Source: Bacteroidota bacterium
GTDB taxonomy: Bacteria; Bacteroidota; Bacteroidia; JACPRZ01
Assembly (NCBI GenBank): GCA_016193485.1
Contig: JACPRZ010000054.1
Span: forward strand, 1-37,488
DNA: 37,488 nucleotides
Reading direction: 5' to 3'
In this document: piece by piece, positions 24,967 through 32,562 of the stretch
Numbering within the stretch: position 1 is the first letter of the stretch
How the letters are laid out: each line of letters begins with the position of its first letter
Translations under genes and position numbers: made by a program
Notes under the pieces: model-generated
What the model was told of the DNA's origin: nothing
Seen by the model: the letters and a program-made list of their open reading frames with translations, nothing else
Databases searched by the model: none

Positions 24967-26130
24967 ATGACAAAGGTCGAATTGCGAATTGAGAACCGCC
25001 TTGAAAGGTCGCTGAAGAAACGCGGGGATACCGGGCTGCTCAGAGTTCTCCCATCTGAAAACGGATTGGTGGATTTCTGTTCCAATGATTACCTCGGTTT
25101 TGCGCGATCGGAAGAATTATCCGGGATGATTCTCGGTAAATTAAACCGGGATCAGATGGAAAAATTTTCCGGCTCTACCGGTTCGCGTCTTATAACAGGA
25201 AATTCCGGGTATATTGAAAAACTTGAACAACGGATAGCTTCTTATCATAATGCCGAAGCAGGGTTGATCTTCAATTCAGGATACGATGCCAATGTGGGAT
25301 TGATTTCATCGGTAGTACAGAAAAACGATCTGATTTTTTATGATGAACTGGTTCATGCCTCGCTTCATGACGGGATCCGCTTAAGCCGCGGAAAATCTTT
25401 TTCTTTCAGGCACAATGATTTGAACCACCTGTCGGATATTCTCAATGATCTGATACGGGGAAATCATAAAGGATCGCAGGTTTTCGTTGTGGTTGAATCG
25501 GTTTATTCGATGGATGGCGATTTCGCTCCGCTGAAAGACCTGGCAATACTATGCACCCGCCATGGCGCTTCGCTGATAGTTGATGAAGCCCATGCCACCG
25601 GAGTTTGCGGGAAAAAGGGCGAGGGCAGGGTAGGGGAGTTGAATATCGGAGAAAACATATTTGCCAGGATACATACATTCGGCAAGGCGCTCGGTTGTTT
25701 TGGAGCGATCGTGCTTGGCAGCCGCACACTGGTTGATTACCTCGTGAATTATGCGCGCACTTTCATTTATACTACAGCGCTGCCGTACATTAACATTGCC
25801 GCCATTGATTGCGCTTATGAACTGATCGGGAAGTCGGAAAATACTATGAAAACATTATCAAATAATATTGCATTGTTCCGTAAATTTACCGGTAAAAAGT
25901 TGCGGGTGGATATCCGTAGTAATGATTCTCCCATCCAGGTAATTATCAGAAAAGGTAACGAACGTGCAAGAAATGCTTCAACATACCTGAGAGGGCAGGG
26001 GCTCAATGTGCGGCATATACTATATCCTTCGGTACCGTCCGGAAGCGAACGGCTCAGGTTGTGCATTCACAGTTTTAACACGAAGGATGAAATAAAACGC
26101 CTTGCCTCGGCACTTATACAATCACCATGA
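24967..26130 (+). CDS. bioF: 8-amino-7-oxononanoate synthase (alpha-oxoamine synthase family)
   Basis: 387 residues, PLP fold type I. Markers: DFCSNDYLGFA, GSTGSRLITGNSGYIEKLEQ, FNSGYDANVG, DELVHASLHDGIRLS, VVESVYSMDGDFAPL, IVDEAHATGVCGKKGEG with the PLP Asp, and the lysine in HTFGKALGCFGA. It condenses pimeloyl-thioester with L-alanine, the step before BioA (at 8915). The related 2-amino-3-ketobutyrate ligase and serine palmitoyltransferase share the fold; the length and presence of bioA make BioF the best call. The stop overlaps the bshA start (ATGA), so the two are translationally coupled. Confidence 0.88.
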   Translation: MTKVELRIENRLERSLKKRGDTGLLRVLPSENGLVDFCSNDYLGFARSEELSGMILGKLNRDQMEKFSGSTGSRLITGNSGYIEKLEQRIASYHNAEAGLIFNSGYDANVGLISSVVQKNDLIFYDELVHASLHDGIRLSRGKSFSFRHNDLNHLSDILNDLIRGNHKGSQVFVVVESVYSMDGDFAPLKDLAILCTRHGASLIVDEAHATGVCGKKGEGRVGELNIGENIFARIHTFGKALGCFGAIVLGSRTLVDYLVNYARTFIYTTALPYINIAAIDCAYELIGKSENTMKTLSNNIALFRKFTGKKLRVDIRSNDSPIQVIIRKGNERARNASTYLRGQGLNVRHILYPSVPSGSERLRLCIHSFNTKDEIKRLASALIQSP

Positions 26131-27254
26131 AAATAGGTATAGTTTGTTATCCCACATATGGAGGCAGCGGTGTCATAGCCACTGAACTCGGCAAAGCGCT
26201 CGCGAAGCAGGGTCATATCGTTCATTTTATTACCTACAGTCAGCCGGTTCGATTAGATGCTTTTGCCGAAAATATTTTTTACCACGAGGTCTCTGTGATT
26301 GATTACCCGCTCTTTGAATACCCCCCCTATGAACTGATGCTGACCGGAAAAATGGTTGACGTTGCAAAATACCATCAACTGGACCTCCTTCATGTGCATT
26401 ATGCAATCCCTCATGCCTCTGCCGCGTGGCACGCCCGTATGATCCTTGAAAAGGAAAATATCCGTCTGCCATTTGTGACTACCCTGCATGGAACTGATAT
26501 CACATTATTGGGCCAGGACAGGGATCTCGAACCGGTAATAAATTTTGCCATTGATAATAGCGATGCAGTGACCTGCGTGTCACAATGGCTTAAAAAAGAG
26601 ACGTTAAAATATTTTAAGGTTAATAAAGAAATTAAAGTTATTCCCAATTTTATAAATCTTAAAAATTACGGACCTGACGGTGAGACGCAAACTCTCAGGA
26701 AACAATACGTCCGGAACGAGAAAATTCTGGTGCATGTTTCCAACTTCCGTCCGGTAAAAAGGGTGGCAGATGCGGTGCGGGTTTTTGAACTTATCAGAAA
26801 AAAAATTCCTGCTAAACTTATTCTAGTCGGTGACGGGCCCGATATGCCCAAAGTTACCGCCTTATGCCGGGCATTGAAAGTGTGCGATGATATTATCATT
26901 ACAGGGATGGTCAGGCAGGTAGAAAAACTTTTAGCCATTGGCGACCTGTTCCTGTTGCCTTCTGAGGAAGAAAGTTTCGGGCTTGCCGCCCTTGAAGCGA
27001 TGGCTTCCGGTGTACCGGTTATCGCAACCGGCAGTGGCGGCATACCGGAAGTGATTGAACATGAAGTATGCGGGTTACTCAACCGGACTGGCGACATTGC
27101 GGGAATGGCGAAAAATGCACTGCATATTTTACAGAATGAAAAGATGCTGGCGCGGTACAGGAAGAACGCCAGGAAGCGGGCGGAACATTTTGCAGCCGAA
27201 AAAATACTGCCATACTATTTCAGGATTTATAAAGAGTTGATGGACAGGGGATGA
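26127..27254 (+). CDS. bshA: N-acetyl-alpha-D-glucosaminyl L-malate synthase, bacillithiol pathway
   Basis: 375 residues, GT4 family. The N-terminus MKIGIVCYPTYGGSGVIATE and HVHYAIPHASAAWHARMIL, THGTDITLLGQD and VSNFRPVKR are BshA-specific. The donor motif is ESFGLAALEAMASGVPV with SGGIPEVIEH. It transfers GlcNAc from UDP-GlcNAc to L-malate, the first step of bacillithiol, the low-molecular-weight thiol of many Bacteroidota and Firmicutes. Overlap of 4 nt with bioF. The transcript would end just before the tRNA-Pro copy on the opposite strand, only 13 nt after the stop. Confidence 0.93.
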   Translation: MKIGIVCYPTYGGSGVIATELGKALAKQGHIVHFITYSQPVRLDAFAENIFYHEVSVIDYPLFEYPPYELMLTGKMVDVAKYHQLDLLHVHYAIPHASAAWHARMILEKENIRLPFVTTLHGTDITLLGQDRDLEPVINFAIDNSDAVTCVSQWLKKETLKYFKVNKEIKVIPNFINLKNYGPDGETQTLRKQYVRNEKILVHVSNFRPVKRVADAVRVFELIRKKIPAKLILVGDGPDMPKVTALCRALKVCDDIIITGMVRQVEKLLAIGDLFLLPSEEESFGLAALEAMASGVPVIATGSGGIPEVIEHEVCGLLNRTGDIAGMAKNALHILQNEKMLARYRKNARKRAEHFAAEKILPYYFRIYKELMDRG

Positions 27255-27267
27255 AACAAAAAACATG

Positions 27268-27342
27268 TCGGGGTGCCCGGATTTGAACCGGGGACCTCTT
27301 GGTCCCGAACCAAGCGTCCCGCCATGGCGGGACTACACCCCT
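27268..27342 (-). pseudogene. Chimeric tRNA-Pro(CGG) copy with palindromic D-arm
   Basis: The 75-nt copy is identical to the functional tRNA at 27586-27660 over its 3' part (27264-27316, 53 nt including 4 nt outside the gene) and over ctacacccc at 27333-27341. The 16 nt between are replaced by TCCCGCCATGGCGGGA (27317-27332), making the D-arm GTCCCGCCATGGCGGGAC, a perfect palindrome: a 7-bp stem with a CATG loop and no normal G18-G19 loop. Position 1 is A opposite G72 instead of C1-G72, a known tRNA-Pro identity pair. Anticodon loop (TTCGGGA), T-arm and acceptor 3' strand are intact. A pseudogene or an odd tRNA-like RNA. Confidence 0.8.
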
Positions 27343-27584
27343 TCAACTAATTTTTTAAATGCCACTCCCCCCTTATAACTTTTAACTTGTTTCTCTCTTT
27401 TTAATGCTTCTGTTTTGCTGGACAACACTTCAAAATAAACCAATGCGAAAGGAACTCTGTTTTTGGTCGATCGTTGCCTGCCATCGTTGTGGTATTTCAA
27501 TCGTGCCTCTAAACAGCGGCATGATCCGGTATAATAACCACTATCCTTCATACTCTTAATAATGTAAACAAAATATTCCGCCAT
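27333..27584 (-). CDS. GIY-YIG endonuclease domain protein between two tRNA-Pro copies
   Basis: 83 residues, essentially one GIY-YIG domain (UPF0213/YhbQ-like, usual length 80-100). EYFVYIIKS is the GIY strand, GYYTGSC the YIG strand, EARLKYHNDGRQRSTKNR carries the catalytic Arg, and TEALKREKQVKSYKGG the catalytic Glu, so catalysis looks possible. The ATG at 27584 is 1 nt after the 3' discriminator base of tRNA-Pro, and the TAG stop lies inside the second tRNA copy (27333-27335). No Shine-Dalgarno or promoter of its own; it should be made from the tRNA transcript, possibly as a leaderless message after 3' tRNA processing. The substrate is unknown; selfish association with tRNA ends is my inference. 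Confidence 0.88.
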   Translation of the reverse strand: MAEYFVYIIKSMKDSGYYTGSCRCLEARLKYHNDGRQRSTKNRVPFALVYFEVLSSKTEALKREKQVKSYKGGVAFKKLVEGV

Positions 27585-27585
27585 G

Positions 27586-27660
27586 TCGGGGTGCCCGGAT
27601 TTGAACCGGGGACCTCTTGGTCCCGAACCAAGCGCACTAGCCGGGCTGTGCTACACCCCG
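27586..27660 (-). tRNA. tRNA-Pro (anticodon CGG)
   Basis: Folded by eye into a complete cloverleaf of 75 nt: acceptor CGGGGTG/CACCCCG with discriminator A; D-stem GCAC/GTGC with loop AGCCCGGCTA; anticodon stem CTTGG/CCAAG with loop TTCGGGA (anticodon CGG); variable loop AGGTC; T-stem CCCGG/CCGGG with loop TTCAAAT. C1-G72 fits proline identity. The CCA end is not encoded. A promoter-like TATGTTTG box lies 26 nt upstream. Confidence 0.95.
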
Positions 27661-27685
27661 CGGATTGAAATCCCAATACATTTTA

Positions 27686-27693
27686 CAAACATA
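27686..27693 (-). promoter_or_regulatory. -7 box TATGTTTG upstream of tRNA-Pro
   Basis: The minus-strand TATGTTTG matches TAnnTTTG. Transcription would start roughly 15-20 nt before the tRNA 5' end and read through tRNA, nuclease ORF and chimeric tRNA. The -33 element is not clear. Confidence 0.45.
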
Positions 27694-27807
27694 AACAATA
27701 ATTAATTCCGGTAAATAAATTAAACAAGAAACACTACCCGGTAGGATTTTTTTATCGTCATACATTTGAAGTCCGTAAAATGGGATGCCGTTACCCCCCC
27801 TTACCTT

Positions 27808-28116
27808 TTAATACCTGCAGGTCCTTGCCTCTGTCTGACATTCTACGATGATCACTTTTGCAGCGCTGCATCCTGAACCACCCGTAATGCCTACAAGTTG
27901 TACATCATGTTCTCCGGCTGCCAGCGAGATACTTTCACATTCTCCCACATCAATAGTACCGTAATTGGTGCCGTCAATCATCATCCGCTGGGTAGTGTTG
28001 GTTGATTCGTTGCAGAGTTGAAGGGTTCCATAGCCGTTACAGGTTTTTTTTAAGCAGGAGGAAAATAAGGAAACCAAGGAAACGGCAAGGCAAATTGTAA
28101 TTGTTCTTTCGAGCAT
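27808..28116 (-). CDS. Small Cys-rich lipoprotein, hypothetical
   Basis: 102 residues with a lipoprotein signal peptide: hydrophobic TICLAVSLVSLFSSC with lipobox LFSSC and lipidated Cys at residue 21. The mature part has several further Cys (CNGYG, LCNES, GECES, SGCSAAK, ECQTEARTC) and reads like a small beta-rich domain (TTQRMMIDGTNYGTIDVGE). No recognised family. It has its own promoter box (28143-28150) and lies between tRNA-Pro and the 3-hydroxyacyl-CoA dehydrogenase gene. Envelope-located; function unknown. Confidence 0.7.
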   Translation of the reverse strand: MLERTITICLAVSLVSLFSSCLKKTCNGYGTLQLCNESTNTTQRMMIDGTNYGTIDVGECESISLAAGEHDVQLVGITGGSGCSAAKVIIVECQTEARTCRY

Positions 28117-28142
28117 AAACTTTTGGTTTTTGGATTAGGCAA

Positions 28143-28150
28143 CAAATGTA
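28143..28150 (-). promoter_or_regulatory. -7 box TACATTTG for the small lipoprotein gene
   Basis: Minus-strand TACATTTG matches TAnnTTTG, 26 nt before the lipoprotein ATG and just beyond the stop of the upstream dehydrogenase gene (28160), allowing independent transcription. Confidence 0.5.
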
Positions 28151-28159
28151 TCAAAAAAA

Positions 28160-29068
28160 TTAAACGGAAGTTGCCAGGTTCCCATTTCGGAATCTCGCTG
28201 CAGGTGCAGGTTCCTTTGCGTTTTCCCTGTATGAATAAAACCCTTCACCCGATTTGACACCGAGATTCCCTGCCGCAACCATATTGATAAGCAGGGGGCA
28301 TGGGGCATATTTCGGATTTCCAAGTCCTTCATGCAGTACATTGAGTATGGCAAGGCAAACATCCAGCCCGATGAAATCGGCCAGGCGCAGGGGTCCCATC
28401 GGATGAGCCATACCGAGTTTCATAACCGTATCAATTTCCTCTACACCGGCAATGCTATGGAAAAGCGATTCAATCGCCTCATTGATCATGGGCATCAGGA
28501 TCCGGTTGGAGATAAACCCCGGATAATCGTTGACCTCAACAGGAACTTTTCCCAACTGTTTTACAAGATCACAAATAATCCGAGTGGTATCAGAAGTCGT
28601 TTTATAGCCCCGTATCACTTCGATCAGTTTCATCACAGGTACAGGATTCATGAAATGCATCCCGATAACCTGTCCGGGACGATTCGTGGCGGATGCAATT
28701 TTTGTAATCGAAATGGATGACGTGTTGCTTGCCAGGATGGCACCCGGTGGAACTATTTGATCCAGTTGCCCGAATATACCAAGTTTGATTTCCGGATTTT
28801 CCGTAACCGCTTCAATGGCTAAATCAACCCCTTCGCTCTCTGCGATCTGAGTTGAAGTGCGGATATTATGCAGGGTTTTTTCCCTGCTATCTCCCGTTAT
28901 TATTCCCTTAGTGACCTGGCGGTCGAGATTTTTGGTAATGGTTTGTAATCCCTTTTCAAGCGCACCGGGAACAATATCAATCATTACTACCTGGAAACCG
29001 TTTTGCGAAAACAGATGGGTAATACCATTACCCATGGTTCCCGAACCGATAACAGCAATTTTTTTCAT
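28160..29068 (-). CDS. 3-hydroxyacyl-CoA / 3-hydroxybutyryl-CoA dehydrogenase
   Basis: 302 residues, slightly longer than the usual 280-290. N-terminal Rossmann motif KIAVIGSGTMGNGITHLFSQ, SNTSSISITKIAS and HFMNPVPVMKLIEVI with the catalytic His, NDYPGFISNRILMPMINEAI, and the C-terminal helical domain with KLGMAHPMGPLRLADFIGLD. It oxidises (S)-3-hydroxyacyl-CoA with NAD. With the PaaJ- and PaaG-like genes at 14498-16697 it would fit the PaaH step of phenylacetate breakdown, though a butyrate or beta-oxidation role (Hbd) is equally possible. Follows the sugar transferase gene by 88 nt on the same strand. Confidence 0.9.
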   Translation of the reverse strand: MKKIAVIGSGTMGNGITHLFSQNGFQVVMIDIVPGALEKGLQTITKNLDRQVTKGIITGDSREKTLHNIRTSTQIAESEGVDLAIEAVTENPEIKLGIFGQLDQIVPPGAILASNTSSISITKIASATNRPGQVIGMHFMNPVPVMKLIEVIRGYKTTSDTTRIICDLVKQLGKVPVEVNDYPGFISNRILMPMINEAIESLFHSIAGVEEIDTVMKLGMAHPMGPLRLADFIGLDVCLAILNVLHEGLGNPKYAPCPLLINMVAAGNLGVKSGEGFYSYRENAKEPAPAARFRNGNLATSV

Positions 29069-29156
29069 TTAAAGAGTAATTAAGAATAGCCGGAGCGAAG
29101 TTAGGATTTATCAGGGCATTAAGGGGAATAAAAAAGATGATTTTTGTCCGGAGGAT

Positions 29157-30554
29157 CTATCTTCCTTTACCCTTCAATACGGTTATCAGGGTATAGAAAA
29201 GGATTTTAATATCCAGTGCAATGGAAAGGTTTTCAATGTAAATGAGGTCGTATTTCATCCGTTCAATCATCTGGTTTACATTTTCAGCATAACCGAATTT
29301 CACCTGGCCCCATGAAGTGATTCCGGGCCGCAGTTTTAGCAGATGAAGGTAATGTGGCGCCTGTTCGGTAATCTGGTTTATGAAGTATTGCCTTTCGGGA
29401 CGTGGTCCCACCAGCGACATATCGCCCATCAGAACATTATAGAACTGCGGCAATTCATCCAGCCGGTACTTTCTCATTAAACGACCGAATGGAGTTACCC
29501 TCGGATCTTCTTTGCTTGAAAGGGCAGGCCCGTTTTTTTCGGCTTTATGTACCATGGAGCGGAATTTCAGGATATGGAATGGTTTCCCGTACTTGCCTAT
29601 TCTTTCGTGAGTATAAAATACCGCGCCCCTTGAAGTAAGTTTAACAGTCAGGGCAATGAGGAACAGGAACGGAAAGCCGACTGCCAGGCAAATAAAAGAA
29701 ACAGTAATGTCCAGTAATCTTTTAAGCACAAATTGCCAGTAGGGAATTATTTCATGGTTGATTTCTATCAGCGGTGCGCTGAAAATGGAACTCATTTTTA
29801 CCATACCCGAAAGAATATCATACATATCGGGTATGATTTTGATGGATACTTCCTGACCTTCCAGATCGTCAATGATTTTACTGATTCTGTGGTGTTCTGA
29901 TGATTCAATGGCAACAATGACTTCCTGTACTGAGTTTTTCTTTATAATATCCTTAACCTGTACCACATCGCCAAGGTGCGGAAGGTGATCTTTAAGCAGA
30001 TGGTCGTTGTTGCCGTCAACATGTACAAATCCTACAAAACGGTTTCCTGATGATTTAGGTTGCGATTCCATTTCATGGAACAGGGTCACCGCTTTTTCAT
30101 TGCTTCCGATAATAATGGTATTGAAACCAAGAAGGCGATTGTGAATCAGGTAATTTGTCCGGCTTGTTATGATAAGGCGGGCGACTTCGGTATGAATGAA
30201 ATGAATCAGGAATAAAGCGGCAAAGGTTTTGTAATAATTTTTATAGGATGCAATCTCATCATCCAGCAGGAGCAGGAAGAAAATGACCAAAACTCCGATC
30301 AGGGTGGAAATAAATGTCTGGAAAAATTCTTTCATCCTCGATTTCCTGAATACTTCGAGGTAATACCCGCTTATGTGGTAAATAAGTTGCCAGAAAAGAG
30401 GAATGATTATTATTCCGAGAATCAGGTTATTATCAACTTTAAAATAGGAATGTTCGATATAAATTTTCCGGAACCCGAAAAATAGTATCCATGCTGTGGC
30501 GGCCGTCAGAAGGTCGGTAAGGATATAGGTGAATTTTTGCGAATTTTTATTCAT
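29157..30554 (-). CDS. Polyprenyl-phosphate sugar-1-phosphate transferase (WcaJ/WbaP type)
   Basis: 465 residues from the ATG at 30554; the open frame reaches 30653 but that part overlaps the upstream lipoprotein gene, whose stop is at 30556. About four N-terminal membrane helices and a CoA-binding-like middle domain (NTIIIGSNEKAVTLF) precede the catalytic bacterial sugar transferase domain: KRLLDITVSFICLAVGFP, FYTHERIGKYGKPFHILKFR and YRLDELPQFYNVLMGDM with SLVGPRPE. It starts lipid-linked exopolysaccharide or O-antigen units by moving hexose-1-phosphate to undecaprenyl phosphate. Fits with the ligase and glycosyltransferase genes at 10978-13312. Confidence 0.92.
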   Translation of the reverse strand: MNKNSQKFTYILTDLLTAATAWILFFGFRKIYIEHSYFKVDNNLILGIIIIPLFWQLIYHISGYYLEVFRKSRMKEFFQTFISTLIGVLVIFFLLLLDDEIASYKNYYKTFAALFLIHFIHTEVARLIITSRTNYLIHNRLLGFNTIIIGSNEKAVTLFHEMESQPKSSGNRFVGFVHVDGNNDHLLKDHLPHLGDVVQVKDIIKKNSVQEVIVAIESSEHHRISKIIDDLEGQEVSIKIIPDMYDILSGMVKMSSIFSAPLIEINHEIIPYWQFVLKRLLDITVSFICLAVGFPFLFLIALTVKLTSRGAVFYTHERIGKYGKPFHILKFRSMVHKAEKNGPALSSKEDPRVTPFGRLMRKYRLDELPQFYNVLMGDMSLVGPRPERQYFINQITEQAPHYLHLLKLRPGITSWGQVKFGYAENVNQMIERMKYDLIYIENLSIALDIKILFYTLITVLKGKGR

Positions 30555-30555
30555 T

Positions 30556-31419
30556 TCACCGGGTGACGAGTTTAATATTGTCCATATAAATTTCCGAAAC
30601 CGGTAAGCCGGCATCAGGTTGTGCCGAAAAGAATACATCAAAAGTACCGGCATTCTGGTAATTTTTAACCGGGCCCGTCAGGTCAATATATATTTTATTC
30701 CAGGCAGGTGACGGGTAAAGGGTTAATACCGGTATATCCAGTGTCACACCGGATTGGTTAACAACGATACCGGTACTAAAAGTATTCGAGCACCTGTAAT
30801 TCAATTCAAGAAAAACATCTCCCTGTGGAATTTGAAAAGGTGAAGAACCACCTTCTGATATCGCTTTAAAGGTAAGAGACGGATCAAGATAAATCCCAAT
30901 GCACTTTTGCCCTTCAAAAACAATATATGGATCGGTAATCATAAGCATTGGCGCGGTATTTTGCTGGGCTGCGCCAAGAGTGAATCCTGAACTTTCAAAA
31001 TCCTCAAGCCAGAGGAATAATGTGCTGTCATAATAAGTAATTACAGGATTTAATTCAATAGTTGATTCAGAACTCTGGGACAGGGTAACAGTAAAGGGTT
31101 CATAAAACGGGTAACGAATGCGAAGATCGGTAAAACCGCTGGCTTCAATTCCCGCCCTGATGGTAAGGGTATGGTTTCCGGCCGGCACAACGGGTATTAA
31201 TGCGGGCAATTCAAATGCCCCCGTGAGGTTATTATCGGAATAAATCCAGACATCTGTTATTTTCTGTGCATTGCTTCCCTGGACTGAATAATCTGTCGAG
31301 AGATCAACAGAATTTATCCTGATATAGAATGGTAATTCCTGTGGCGGATTACTCAATGTGCAGGATGATACAATGAACATGACCTGGAAAAAAATTGCTT
31401 TCACCGATTGTAAAAACAT
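30556..31419 (-). CDS. Hypothetical lipoprotein, beta-sandwich-like
   Basis: 287 residues with lipoprotein signal MFLQSVKAIFFQVMFIVSSC; the lipidated Cys is residue 20. The mature protein is rich in alternating hydrophobic/Thr/Ser stretches. An N-terminal part (ITDVWIYSDNNLTGAFELPA, VVPAGNHTLTIRAGI) looks like a PEGA/Ig-like domain and a C-terminal part (WNKIYIDLTGPVKNYQN, EIYMDNIKLVTR) like a jelly-roll carbohydrate-binding module. It ends 1 nt before the sugar transferase start, so it is probably coregulated with polysaccharide synthesis. I recognise no named family; membrane-surface attachment or glycan binding is inferred. Confidence 0.75.
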   Translation of the reverse strand: MFLQSVKAIFFQVMFIVSSCTLSNPPQELPFYIRINSVDLSTDYSVQGSNAQKITDVWIYSDNNLTGAFELPALIPVVPAGNHTLTIRAGIEASGFTDLRIRYPFYEPFTVTLSQSSESTIELNPVITYYDSTLFLWLEDFESSGFTLGAAQQNTAPMLMITDPYIVFEGQKCIGIYLDPSLTFKAISEGGSSPFQIPQGDVFLELNYRCSNTFSTGIVVNQSGVTLDIPVLTLYPSPAWNKIYIDLTGPVKNYQNAGTFDVFFSAQPDAGLPVSEIYMDNIKLVTR

Positions 31420-31504
31420 CCGGATAACGAATGAGAATTCTGAATATTGTTAATATATGACGAAAAAGATCAGGAAAAAGTTTAATTCCGGGAATACCGG
31501 TCTG

Positions 31505-32491
31505 TTACTGATAAAGGTTTTCGGTAAATTTCATTTTTTCAACAATCATCTGCGCGGTTTCTACGGCTTTTAACCCGTCATTCACGGTGACAACCGGTTG
31601 CTCACCTGATATTATGGAACGGGAAAATGATTCGAGTTCGCTCCTGATGGCATTCACAGGTTTGATTTCCGGGTTTTCTACAGTCAGTTGTTTTTTCGGT
31701 TTCATATTACCCGGATCAATGATGATGGCAAAGGGATCCGGATTGCCGGTGATGGCGTTCAGGCGGATGATTGAAGATTCTTTTTTATGGAAGTCAATGC
31801 TTATGTATGCATCTTTCTGAAAGAACCGCGCCTTGCGCATGGTTTTCATGGATATCCTGCTGGCAGTGAGGTTGGCAACGCAACCGTTGTAAAATTCAAT
31901 TCGGGCATTGGCGATGTCAGGTGAATCGCTGATAACGGCAACTCCGCTTGCGCTGATGCGTTTGATATTGGATTTTACCACGCTGAGCACAATGTCGATA
32001 TCGTGAATCATCAGGTCATGGATGACCGATACATCTGTTCCGCGCGCAGTAAATTCTGCCAGGCGGTGCGCTTCAATGAACATGGGGGTATCAAAACAAT
32101 CCTGCACCGCTGTAAAAGCCGGGTTGAACCGCTCCACATGGCCAACCTGTACGGTAACCCCCGATTCAAAGGCAAGGTCACCGATGTACCGGCATTCATC
32201 AACGGTGGAAGCCAGCGGTTTTTCAATAAAAAGGTGTTTTGATTTCCGGAGGGCTGTTTCAGCGCAGGAATAATGGGATGAAGTGGAAGTTACAATATCC
32301 AATGCCTCCGAGGATTCCAGCAGACCGGCAAGCGAAGAAAAATTTTGTACACCGAATAGATTTGCAACTTCAGCCGCCTTTTCCGGGTTGCGGTCATAAA
32401 TACCGGTCAATTTAAAAGCGCTTATGTTTCTTATGGCTTCAATATGTATCCGGCCGAGAAAACCTGCACCGACAACCCCGATTTTTATCAT
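31505..32491 (-). CDS. Gfo/Idh/MocA family NAD(P)-dependent oxidoreductase
   Basis: 328 residues from ATG 32491 (MIKIGVVGAGFLGRIHIEAI); a longer frame to 32512 would overlap the -7 box, so the shorter start is preferred. Rossmann GxGxxG is GAGFLG, HLFIEKPLAS holds the family EKP lysine, and VGHVERFNPAF plus HDLMIHDIDIVL carry the catalytic His/Asp region. Members oxidise or reduce sugars and nucleotide sugars; the IHDIDI motif resembles UDP-GlcNAc 3-dehydrogenase relatives. Its position upstream of the lipoprotein and sugar transferase genes supports a nucleotide-sugar role. Confidence 0.85.
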   Translation of the reverse strand: MIKIGVVGAGFLGRIHIEAIRNISAFKLTGIYDRNPEKAAEVANLFGVQNFSSLAGLLESSEALDIVTSTSSHYSCAETALRKSKHLFIEKPLASTVDECRYIGDLAFESGVTVQVGHVERFNPAFTAVQDCFDTPMFIEAHRLAEFTARGTDVSVIHDLMIHDIDIVLSVVKSNIKRISASGVAVISDSPDIANARIEFYNGCVANLTASRISMKTMRKARFFQKDAYISIDFHKKESSIIRLNAITGNPDPFAIIIDPGNMKPKKQLTVENPEIKPVNAIRSELESFSRSIISGEQPVVTVNDGLKAVETAQMIVEKMKFTENLYQ

Positions 32492-32509
32492 AGCGGATTC
32501 AATTGCCCG

Positions 32510-32526
32510 CAAAGGTAGTAACTTTG
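32510..32526. promoter_or_regulatory. Back-to-back divergent -7 boxes
   Basis: Minus-strand TACCTTTG (plus caaaggta, 32510-32517) and plus-strand TAACTTTG (32519-32526) are separated by one base. They point to the Gfo/Idh gene (ATG 32491) and the pcm gene (ATG 32563). The two polymerase footprints would overlap almost completely, so the promoters should be mutually exclusive. -33 elements are weak on both sides. Confidence 0.5.
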
Positions 32527-32562
32527 TAAACCTGTTGGGTCGGATGACTCCAAATATAAATC

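Noticed and set aside
27745..27770. CTACC/GGTAG hairpin followed by a T-run, terminator-like
   Set aside because: The stem has only 5 bp and the orientation (plus) has no gene ending close by; too weak to call.
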